Below are positions 1 to 5,141 of a stretch of 5,141 nucleotides of DNA, one piece after another. This DNA comes from an uncultured Actinomycetes bacterium. GTDB taxonomy: Bacteria > Actinomycetota > Actinomycetes > S36-B12. The stretch lies in NCBI GenBank assembly GCA_903918595.1, contig CAIXFB010000173.1, forward strand, positions 1 through 5,141, written 5' to 3'. A program made the translations under genes and the position numbers. Each line of letters begins with the position of its first letter. The first letter of the stretch is position 1. A model generated the notes under the pieces. It searched no databases, was not told the DNA's origin, and was given only the letters and a program-made list of their open reading frames with translations.

Positions 1-894
1 GCTGCTCTTGCCGCTGCTGTCCAGCCTGCGGTAGTGCAACTCAATGTTGGTGGTGCTGATGGTGAAGGGACCGGATCAGGTTTTGTGATTTCCGAAGACG
101 GTTACGTCATCACGAACCATCACGTTGTGGCAGGTGCTGGTGAAGACTCTGCGCTCGAAGTGAGCTTCATGGACGGTTCAACTGCAACTGGTCGTCTGGT
201 TGGATCCGATCCCGGTTATGACATTGCGGTCGTCAAAGTTGATCGTGCGAACTTGGCCACAGTGCCTCTCGGTTCATCAGCAGACCTGCAAGTGGGTGAG
301 TCCGTGATCGCGATCGGTTCCCCGCTTGGGCTACAAGGAACAGTCACTTCAGGAATCGTGAGTGCACTTGATCGCCCAGTCACCGCAGGTGGAGGCGTTG
401 AACAGACGTCGTTCATCAATGCGATTCAAACTGACGCAGCTATCAACCCGGGCAACTCCGGAGGCCCACTCATCAACGCGGCAGGTGCCGTGGTGGGAGT
501 CAACTCTGCGATCGCAACGATGGGACAGTTCGGCGGTGCAGGATCCATTGGACTTGGATTCGCAATCCCGATTGACACCGTCGATCGCATCGTCAACGAA
601 ATCATCAACACTGGTGCGTCGTCAACTCCGATCATCGGAGTTGAGCTCGACTCTGAGTACTCAGGAGACGGTGCCCGGGTGGCGAGTACCACCACGGGTG
701 GACCAGCAGCTGCAGGTGGTATTCAAGACGGTGACGTCATCACTGCAATCAATGGGCGCATCGTTCCTGATTCCACAAGTCTGATCGTTGCAATCCGTGC
801 GCAAGCGCCAGGCGATCAGATAACCCTGACGATTCTGCGAGATGGAAACACGGCGGATTACCCAGTAACGCTGGGTACAAGATCAGCTGAGTAG
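1..894 (+). CDS. HtrA/DegP-type serine protease with PDZ domain (N-terminus outside window)
   Basis: Partial secreted or membrane-anchored trypsin-like serine protease of the HtrA/DegP family (S1C), which degrades or refolds damaged envelope proteins. The frame is open from base 1, so the start, any signal or transmembrane segment and any cytoplasmic region are upstream; a GTG at 34 is in frame but lies inside the conserved domain and is not the real start. All three catalytic residues are visible (window residue numbers): His41 in the TNHHV motif, Asp74 in YDIAVVKV, and Ser153 in GNSGGPL, preceded by the typical TDAAINPG. A single C-terminal PDZ domain spans about residues 210-294, starting near IIGVEL and including the QDGDVITAINGR stretch. 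The protein ends at TAG 892-894, shortly after the PDZ, as in actinobacterial PepD/HtrA-like proteases. A strong terminator follows, so this gene ends its transcription unit. Family call is firm; the exact paralogue (HtrA, PepD or DegP-like) cannot be decided without the N-terminus. Confidence 0.95.
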   Translation, partial: AALAAAVQPAVVQLNVGGADGEGTGSGFVISEDGYVITNHHVVAGAGEDSALEVSFMDGSTATGRLVGSDPGYDIAVVKVDRANLATVPLGSSADLQVGESVIAIGSPLGLQGTVTSGIVSALDRPVTAGGGVEQTSFINAIQTDAAINPGNSGGPLINAAGAVVGVNSAIATMGQFGGAGSIGLGFAIPIDTVDRIVNEIINTGASSTPIIGVELDSEYSGDGARVASTTTGGPAAAGGIQDGDVITAINGRIVPDSTSLIVAIRAQAPGDQITLTILRDGNTADYPVTLGTRSAE

Positions 895-950
895 TCACAG
901 TCCATCTCGTCGATCTCACTTCCTCGATCTCACCACCTCAACCTCGGGCA

Positions 951-997
951 GACCGGCCCGGCTCGGATCCTCCTCCCGAGCCGGGCCGGTCTTTATT
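951..997 (+). terminator. Intrinsic terminator after the HtrA-type protease
   Basis: A perfect 16-bp GC-rich inverted repeat (951-966 with 976-991) encloses a 9-base loop. An extra A950-T992 pair can extend the stem to 17 bp. It is followed by a short, imperfect T-rich tract (TTTATT, 992-997). It lies 56 bases after the protease stop and before the next + strand gene, so it should separate the two transcription units. The tail is weaker than a classic run of six or more Ts, which is common in actinobacteria. Confidence 0.85.
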
Positions 998-1007
998 GCG
1001 TCGTGAC

Positions 1008-1925
1008 ATGCCCCCATGTGCACTCTCGGTGAAAACACGGCAGGCTGGAGGAGTGAGAAACGCGATTGCCACCGGATTCCGGCGCATCGTCTCGGGTGAC
1101 CCACAGGGCGAGCCTGAATGGGTCCGCCAACTCAAAGATGGCTCCGATATTGGCTACTTTGGCCCGGGCTCAGCTCCTTGGGCAGTCCACGGTTCATTGC
1201 CTACTCTCGTAGGCGGGGTGCGGGCACTCCTGATGCAGGCGCTGCACCCGGGCGCACTGGCTGGAGTTATGCAGCACTCCCGTTACGAGGACGACGCCCT
1301 TGGACGCCTCGCCGGAACTACCCAGTGGTTGACAGTCATGACGTTTGGCGATCGGGCATCAGCTGATCGTGAGTGCGCGCGGGTGCGTGGAATGCACCGC
1401 AAAGTCACTGGTGTGTATGAAACTGCCGGGGGATCGGTTCCGTACGCCGCATCCGATCCGGATTTGTTGCGCTGGGTGCACGTTGCATTCACCGATTCAT
1501 TCCTTGCCACCCACCGGGTGTGGGGCGGACCAATCCCAGGTGGAGAAGACGCATACGTTCGTGAGTGGGCCATTTCAGGTGAGCTCGTTGGCGTAACGGA
1601 CCCACCGCGTTCGGTTGCTGAACTCAATGAACAGCTTGCCGATTTTGCTCCTGCACTTCGTGGTGATGAGCGTGCATGGGAAACGGTTGACTTCATTCGG
1701 AATGCACCGCTTCCGCTGCCGGCACGAGCGCCGTACGCGGCACTATTCGCCGGCGCAGTCGCAACGATGCCAGAAGATCATCGACGCCTGCTGAAGTTGC
1801 CGCGCATCCCGCTGACCGTGATGCGCCCGACTATTTCTGCGTTGCTCGGATCTATGGCGTTTGCCCTCGGTCCTACGTCGCCCTCAATGCGTAATGCTGA
1901 GTCGCGCGTTGCGCATATGTCTTGA
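1008..1925 (+). CDS. Oxygenase MpaB-family (DUF2236) protein
   Basis: Full-length DUF2236 protein, the family that includes the fungal oxygenase MpaB and the catalytic domain of latex-clearing rubber oxygenases. Members are thought to be haem-dependent oxygenases; the substrate here is unknown. About 305 aa from ATG 1008. Family hallmarks in order: WAVHG (His61), VGGVRALLMQALHP (His80), MQHSRYEDDALGRLAGT (His90), CARVRGMHRKVTG (His130), YAASDPDLLRWVHVAFTDSF (His158, Asp163), then WGGPIPGG and a VTDPPRSVAEL segment. These match the usual actinobacterial pattern, and the length is normal. No signal peptide is evident. The start is uncertain: TTG 996 runs into the terminator, ATG 1008 and GTG 1029 have no Shine-Dalgarno, and GTG 1053 (290 aa) has GGAGGAG at 1047-1053 touching the start codon. 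Conservation seems to begin after residue 24, so all fit. The gene converges on ribokinase with 5 bases between the stops. Family call firm, function inferred only. Confidence 0.88.
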   Translation: MPPCALSVKTRQAGGVRNAIATGFRRIVSGDPQGEPEWVRQLKDGSDIGYFGPGSAPWAVHGSLPTLVGGVRALLMQALHPGALAGVMQHSRYEDDALGRLAGTTQWLTVMTFGDRASADRECARVRGMHRKVTGVYETAGGSVPYAASDPDLLRWVHVAFTDSFLATHRVWGGPIPGGEDAYVREWAISGELVGVTDPPRSVAELNEQLADFAPALRGDERAWETVDFIRNAPLPLPARAPYAALFAGAVATMPEDHRRLLKLPRIPLTVMRPTISALLGSMAFALGPTSPSMRNAESRVAHMS

Positions 1926-1930
1926 ATGAA

Positions 1931-2863
1931 CTAGTTGTTCGCGAGTAACTCTTCGACAGCTTCGCGCATGGGCAGGGATGGAACAGCGCCGCGCCTCGTG
2001 GCAGTGAGTGCACCTGCAGCTGATGCCCACCGCAGTGCCTCAGGAAAAGGTTCACCCATGCTGATTGCAGCTGCCATGGCACCACAGAACGCATCGCCAG
2101 CGGCGACGGTGTCAATGGCGCTGACCCGAAATGCTGCTGCTTGACCTGAATTACCAGCTGTGGACCACACGGCCCCGCGTTCGCCGCGGGTAATCACCAC
2201 GCACGATGCGCCCCGGGTGTTGAGCTCTTGCGCTACCTCAATGGTGTCGAGGGCAGATCCGGTTTGAAGGCCAGACATCTCAGCGGCTTCATGCTCATTC
2301 GGGATCAACATGTCGACGTTCACCAAAATGTCTGATGGGTAATCGCGGGCCGGCGCAGGATTCAGGATCGTTTTCGCACCAGCTGCTCGCCCGGCAGCCA
2401 TCGCGGCCCGCACGGCATCGAGCGGCACCTCGCTCTGAGTGAGTACTACGGCAACGTCGTCGAAACTCTCGATCGCCATGCGCACCGCCTCTGCGGTGAG
2501 GGACTCGTTCGCGCCGGCAACCACGATGATGCGGTTCTCCCCGCGCGGCTCCACTTCAATCACGGCGGTGCCCGAAGTGCCAGGGGCAATGGATATGCAG
2601 GAATCATCGATGCCTTCTTCGATCATGACCTGCCGTAGCCATTCACCCGACCCGTCATCACCGATGGCACCGATCATCGAGACGGTGGCGCCGAGGCGGG
2701 CCGCAGCAACTGCCTGATTGAGGCCCTTGCCACCCGGGTGGCGCTCGAGGGTGTTGCCAAAGACGGTTTCCCCAGCTCCAGGTAAGCGATCGACGTTGAC
2801 CACCAGGTCGATGTTGAGGCTGCCAACGACTACTACCCGGGAAACCGGGGCTACGGAACTCAC
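1931..2863 (-). CDS. rbsK: Ribokinase (PfkB family)
   Basis: Cytoplasmic ATP-dependent kinase converting D-ribose to ribose 5-phosphate. From GTG 2863 the protein is 310 aa, the usual ribokinase length. It opens with VVVVGSLNIDLV (substrate-binding strand), has the first PfkB signature at GGKGLNQA (residues 44-51), the ribokinase-type NPAPAR and PNEHEAAEMSG segments, and the second PfkB signature DTVAAGDAF (251-259) with catalytic Asp257. The AAGD variant and the C-terminal TRRGAVPSLP match E. coli RbsK (DTIAAGD, TRKGAQPSVP), favouring ribokinase over fructokinase or adenosine kinase. Start choice: an in-frame ATG at 2908 with only a weak AAGG upstream would add 15 residues before the conserved strand and overlap the divergent kinase gene by 26 bases, so GTG 2863 is preferred; it has no Shine-Dalgarno. 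The gene is divergent from the FGGY kinase/rpiB pair, with which it plausibly shares a pentose-use role. Its stop (TAG, 1933-1931) sits 5 bases from the oxygenase stop. Confidence 0.93.
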   Translation of the reverse strand: MSSVAPVSRVVVVGSLNIDLVVNVDRLPGAGETVFGNTLERHPGGKGLNQAVAAARLGATVSMIGAIGDDGSGEWLRQVMIEEGIDDSCISIAPGTSGTAVIEVEPRGENRIIVVAGANESLTAEAVRMAIESFDDVAVVLTQSEVPLDAVRAAMAAGRAAGAKTILNPAPARDYPSDILVNVDMLIPNEHEAAEMSGLQTGSALDTIEVAQELNTRGASCVVITRGERGAVWSTAGNSGQAAAFRVSAIDTVAAGDAFCGAMAAAISMGEPFPEALRWASAAGALTATRRGAVPSLPMREAVEELLANN

Positions 2864-2882
2864 ATGGTCGATACTGTCATGC
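2864..2882. promoter_or_regulatory. 19-base divergent intergenic region; possible -10 for the FGGY kinase gene
   Basis: Only 19 bases separate the preferred GTG starts of the divergent ribokinase and FGGY kinase genes. On the + strand TACTGT (2872-2877) fits the TANNNT pattern of a -10 element. With 5 bases between it and GTG 2883, it would place transcription start at about the start codon, giving a leaderless mRNA. No -35 match was found, and no convincing -10 for the leftward gene. Any control region must therefore overlap the 5' coding ends. This is inference from a short motif. Confidence 0.28.
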
Positions 2883-4283
2883 GTGACGGAAAGAGATGCT
2901 CTGGGCATCGACCTTGGAACCGGCTCGGTGAAGGTTGCATTGGTCGGCCCCGACGATTCAGTCCAGCAGAGCACGAGCCGTGCCTACCCGATCCATTCCC
3001 CGCATTCGGGTTGGGCAGAGACCCATCCGCAGGACTGGCTCAATGCGCTCACGGAAGTCGTCGGAAAGCTCGACATATCTCAGGTGGAATCGGTCAGTTT
3101 CTCGGGCCAGATGCACGGGGTAGTGGCTGTTGATGAACATCTCGATCCGGTGCGACCAGCGATTTTGTGGGCGGATACCCGGTCGGCAGATCAGTCAGAG
3201 CGAATGGCCACGGAGTTCGGAGCGAAGGATTGGCAGCGCTGGGGTTCACGGCCGGTTGCTGGATTTGCCGCCTCAACGATCACCTGGCTGGTCGAGAACG
3301 AGCCCGCAGTACTCGAGCGCACGCGCTACTTGATGCAGCCGAAGGATTGGCTGCGCGCCCGGTTGGGTGGCGACATCGCAACCGATCCAAGCGATGCGTC
3401 AGGAACTCTGCTCTTTGATGTTGCTGCTGGAACGTGGGATGCCATCTCGTGCGAATGGGTGGGAATTGACCCCGTTGTACTTCCACCGGTTCGGGCATCG
3501 CAAGCCGCAGCCGGTGTGGTTCGAATAGCTGGTCGCGACATTCCCAGCACCGTTGGCGGCGCCGACACCGCATGCGCCATCGCAGGTATTGGGCTTTCTT
3601 CAGGTCAGGGCTTTATTGCGGTCGGCTCGGGTTCGCAATCTGTGGCAGTCACCGATCATGTTCCGGATCACTTAAGCCAAGGAACCCATGTATTTGCAGG
3701 GGTAGGAGAGCCTGGATCTACCTGGTACCGCATCGGCGCCGTTCAGAACGCCGGTGTCGCGTTGGAGCGAGTGCTGTCATGGCTTGATGCCTCCATCGAG
3801 GATGCGATTGATGCGTTGCGCATAGGAGTGCAACCGGCGGATCCCATCTTCATTCCTTACGTTGCAGGGGAGCGCACACCGTTCATGTCTGCCCGGCTGC
3901 GTGGGTCATGGATCGGTCTAGATCTCGCCACAGAACGCAGTGCTTTGTTGCGCAGCGCACTCGAGGGAATCTCGCACGCGGTTGCCTTGGGTTTCGGCGC
4001 CGTGCGTGATGCCGATACGCAAACGCCGGTTCCCCTCATCGGTGGCGGAGCCAAAGATCCGATTTTTCAGCAGCTGCTCAGTAATTCCTGCGGTGTCCCA
4101 TTGGCTCCAATGGACACGCCAGACTCTGCAGTGATTGGTGCTGCTGCGCTCAGCAGAGGGCGCACTTCCACCATTTCACCTGCGCAGTGGTCGCACGTTG
4201 TAGAACCACAACCACATATCGTGGACTTATTGGCTGATCGTCGTCGTCGACTCGTCGAACATGTCGAAAGGGAACTGTCATGA
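2883..4283 (+). CDS. xylB: FGGY-family carbohydrate kinase, probably xylulokinase
   Basis: Cytoplasmic ATP-dependent sugar kinase with the two-domain FGGY fold; as xylulokinase it would turn D-xylulose into xylulose 5-phosphate. From GTG 2883 it is 466 aa, slightly shorter than E. coli XylB. Visible motifs: N-terminal phosphate loop GIDLGTGSVKVAL (8-20, Asp10), GWAETHPQDW (43-52), the substrate loop SGQMHG (74-79, with Met77 and His78 as in XylB), RPAILWADTR (91-100), QPKDWLR (152-158), ATDPSDASGT (166-175), catalytic Asp228 in GGADTACA, and the C-terminal nucleotide-binding GGGAKDPIFQQLL. The second phosphate loop reads VGSGSQS (247-253) instead of the LGTSG of E. coli XylB. The start has no Shine-Dalgarno; the residues that follow it (MTERDALGIDLGTG) are the normal family beginning, while upstream in-frame sequence is antisense to ribokinase. 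It overlaps rpiB by an ATGA junction, implying coupled translation. The pairing with rpiB means ribulose or another ketopentose or tetrulose is also a possible substrate. Confidence 0.87.
   Translation: MTERDALGIDLGTGSVKVALVGPDDSVQQSTSRAYPIHSPHSGWAETHPQDWLNALTEVVGKLDISQVESVSFSGQMHGVVAVDEHLDPVRPAILWADTRSADQSERMATEFGAKDWQRWGSRPVAGFAASTITWLVENEPAVLERTRYLMQPKDWLRARLGGDIATDPSDASGTLLFDVAAGTWDAISCEWVGIDPVVLPPVRASQAAAGVVRIAGRDIPSTVGGADTACAIAGIGLSSGQGFIAVGSGSQSVAVTDHVPDHLSQGTHVFAGVGEPGSTWYRIGAVQNAGVALERVLSWLDASIEDAIDALRIGVQPADPIFIPYVAGERTPFMSARLRGSWIGLDLATERSALLRSALEGISHAVALGFGAVRDADTQTPVPLIGGGAKDPIFQQLLSNSCGVPLAPMDTPDSAVIGAAALSRGRTSTISPAQWSHVVEPQPHIVDLLADRRRRLVEHVERELS
4268..4273 (+). promoter_or_regulatory. 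Shine-Dalgarno for rpiB inside the FGGY kinase gene
   Basis: AAGGGA ends 6 bases before ATG 4280, inside the last codons of the upstream kinase. It supports the ATG 4280 start and, with the ATGA stop/start overlap, translational coupling. Confidence 0.65.
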
Positions 4284-4711
4284 GAATTGCCATTGGTTCC
4301 GATCATGCCGGCTTTGTTCTGAAAACGACGTTGGTGGAGTGGCTCACTGACCAAGGGCACCAGGTTCATGACGTGGGTACCCATAGCGAGGAGCGCACTG
4401 ACTACCCGCAGTTCGGTGCCGAAGTCGCGCGGCGGGTGGTGGACGGGGATGACGATTTCGGGGTTGCTGTGTGCGGTAGCGGTCAGGGCATTTGTATGGC
4501 GGTGAACAAGGTGCACGGCGCGCGAGGGGGTGTCATTCGAGACGTCCAAGATGCGGAAATGACGCGACGTCATAACGACGCGAACGTCGCCTGCTTTGGC
4601 GAGCGGGTGACGGATCCCGCCGATGCGATTCAAGCGCTGAACGTGTTTATCTCCACTGAATTTGAGGGTGGACGGCATCGCGCCCGGGTGGAGCAACTCG
4701 ACGAGATCTGA
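4280..4711 (+). CDS. rpiB: Ribose-5-phosphate isomerase B (RpiB/LacAB family)
   Basis: Cytoplasmic aldose-ketose isomerase interconverting ribose 5-phosphate and ribulose 5-phosphate in the non-oxidative pentose phosphate pathway. The 143-aa protein has the family's normal length and collinear key residues of E. coli RpiB, shifted by one: Asp8-His9 in GSDHAG, SEERTDYP (36-43), the catalytic-base Cys65 in VCGSGQGI, NKVHGAR (76-82), His98-Asn99 in RRHND, and phosphate-binding Arg132 and Arg136 in GGRHRARV. The cysteine makes it the E. coli-like type rather than the mycobacterial type, in which Cys is replaced and a Glu acts as base. Start ATG 4280 overlaps the kinase stop (TGA 4281-4283) and has a good Shine-Dalgarno, so the two form an operon. 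Related RpiB-fold isomerases act on allose 6-phosphate, galactose 6-phosphate or erythrose 4-phosphate, so the natural substrate is likely but not proven to be ribose 5-phosphate. No clear terminator follows. Confidence 0.93.
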   Translation: MRIAIGSDHAGFVLKTTLVEWLTDQGHQVHDVGTHSEERTDYPQFGAEVARRVVDGDDDFGVAVCGSGQGICMAVNKVHGARGGVIRDVQDAEMTRRHNDANVACFGERVTDPADAIQALNVFISTEFEGGRHRARVEQLDEI

Positions 4712-4739
4712 GCCCTCCACGGTTTTTCCTGCTGCGTGA

Positions 4740-4768
4740 GAGACACTGGAGTTATTCATTCGTACATT
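4740..4768 (+). promoter_or_regulatory. Possible sigma70-like promoter for the lipoprotein gene
   Basis: GAGACA (4740-4745, 4 of 6 to TTGACA) and TACATT (4763-4768, fits TANNNT) are spaced by 17 bases in the 73-base gap after rpiB. The predicted start near 4775 would fall within the Shine-Dalgarno, which argues against this exact placement. Offered only as a candidate; the gene could instead be read from the upstream operon. Confidence 0.25.
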
Positions 4769-4772
4769 TATT

Positions 4773-4777
4773 GGAGG
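4773..4777 (+). promoter_or_regulatory. Strong Shine-Dalgarno of the lipoprotein gene
   Basis: GGAGG lies 7 bases before ATG 4785. This is the best ribosome binding site in the window and fixes the start of a gene whose stop lies outside the window. Confidence 0.85.
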
Positions 4778-4784
4778 CATCACC

Positions 4785-5141
4785 ATGTTTCGCATTCGCT
4801 CTGCAGCCACGCTCGGTGCTGTTGCCCTGCTGGGCGTCACCGTGCTCGCCGGCTGCTCATCAGATTCTGAGTCGACATCGACGGAAACCACCTCGGCGGA
4901 GAACACCCAAATGCTCCCCCCGGTGATCATTGAGGTCGGTCAAACCGAAGCTACTGCCAAGGTCGGCGACAACCTCGACATCGTCGTCGAGGACATTGCC
5001 GGCACCACGGTCTCAACTGACAATCCTGAGGTAGTGGAGTTGACCCAGGCCAAGGAAGAGGGCGGCGCACTTTTCAACCCAGGTGGCAAGGCGCTTGCCC
5101 CGGGAACGGCCGTCATCACGCTCACCATGCCAGACATGACA
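4785..5141 (+). CDS. Secreted lipoprotein of unknown function (C-terminus outside window)
   Basis: The frame stays open from ATG 4785 to the right edge: 119 codons seen, no stop. The N-terminus is a classic lipoprotein signal: MFRIR positive start, a hydrophobic core (about residues 7-22), and a lipobox LAGC with Cys24 as the predicted lipidation site (TGC 4854-4856). A Ser/Thr/Glu-rich linker (25-41) follows, typical of actinobacterial surface lipoproteins. The rest (about 47-119) is rich in Val, Thr and Gly, with alternating strand-like segments (KVGDNLDIVVED, TDNPEVVEL, LAPGTAVITLTMPD) suggesting a beta-sandwich, Ig-like domain. The VGD and NPEVVEL spacing loosely recalls chagasin-type (I42) inhibitors and bacterial Ig-like domains, but no diagnostic motif of either is clear. 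The product should be anchored on the outer face of the membrane. It follows rpiB after 73 bases with its own strong Shine-Dalgarno; a functional link to the sugar genes is not indicated. Confidence 0.85.
   Translation, partial: MFRIRSAATLGAVALLGVTVLAGCSSDSESTSTETTSAENTQMLPPVIIEVGQTEATAKVGDNLDIVVEDIAGTTVSTDNPEVVELTQAKEEGGALFNPGGKALAPGTAVITLTMPDMT

Noticed and set aside
362..784. 140-codon + strand frame inside the protease gene
   Set aside because: It is a frame shadow of the protease, whose catalytic and PDZ motifs fix the true frame; its translation is low-complexity Ser/Arg-rich sequence with no motif.
910..933. Ten-base direct repeat TCGATCTCAC (910-919 and 924-933) after the protease stop
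   Set aside because: Only two short copies, with no associated element or symmetry; most likely chance or local slippage.
1283..1696. 137-codon - strand frame antisense to the oxygenase
   Set aside because: The oxygenase reading is fully conserved through this region, and the antisense product shows no recognisable feature.
2718..2882. In-frame 55-codon N-terminal extension of the FGGY kinase
   Set aside because: The extension is the antisense of conserved ribokinase sequence, and the kinase family's normal N-terminus begins right after GTG 2883.
2864..2974. 37-codon N-terminal extension of ribokinase
   Set aside because: It is antisense to the conserved phosphate-loop region of the FGGY kinase and adds residues not expected before the first ribokinase strand; the shorter GTG 2863 start gives the normal length.
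4712..4742. Possible terminator after rpiB
   Set aside because: Only a 4-bp CACG/CGTG stem with a bulged extension can be formed, and the T-run sits inside the loop, so it is not a credible intrinsic terminator.
4067..4930. 287-codon open frame on the - strand across the kinase end, rpiB and the lipoprotein start
   Set aside because: It lies antisense to three well-supported genes, its translation shows no domain or motif, and long antisense frames are common in GC-rich coding DNA.

Overview
The window looks like chromosomal DNA from a moderately GC-rich actinobacterium (Actinomycetota). This rests on three things: the MpaB/DUF2236-type oxygenase reads like the actinobacterial branch of that family, two of the best gene starts are GTG with no Shine-Dalgarno (leaderless-style), and the coding density is high. 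Genus cannot be judged from the sequence alone. No tRNA, rRNA, CRISPR, insertion sequence, attachment site or phage gene is visible.

Layout. (1) Bases 1-894: the C-terminal part of an HtrA/DegP-type trypsin-like serine protease with one PDZ domain, cut by the left window edge and followed by a strong intrinsic terminator (951-997). (2) About 1008-1925: a complete DUF2236/MpaB-family oxygenase-like protein on the + strand. (3) 2863-1931 on the - strand: ribokinase, tail-to-tail with the oxygenase (5 bases between stops) and head-to-head with the next gene (19 bases between the preferred starts). (4) 2883-4283: an FGGY carbohydrate kinase most like xylulokinase. (5) 4280-4711: ribose-5-phosphate isomerase B, overlapping the kinase stop in an ATGA junction. 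(6) 4785-5141: the start of a secreted lipoprotein, missed by simple ORF calling because its stop lies beyond the right edge.

How they work together. Ribokinase makes ribose 5-phosphate from ribose, the FGGY kinase should phosphorylate a ketopentose such as xylulose or ribulose, and RpiB interconverts ribose 5-phosphate and ribulose 5-phosphate. The three form a small pentose-salvage locus feeding the pentose phosphate pathway. No transporter or regulator for it lies in the window. The protease and lipoprotein are envelope proteins with no evident link to the sugar genes, and the oxygenase is a separate unit of unknown substrate.

I found no convincing new system. The points most worth a second look are the very tight divergent kinase pair with possible leaderless starts, the substrate of the FGGY kinase/RpiB pair, and the truncated lipoprotein at the right edge. 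Every stretch over 300 bases contains a gene.
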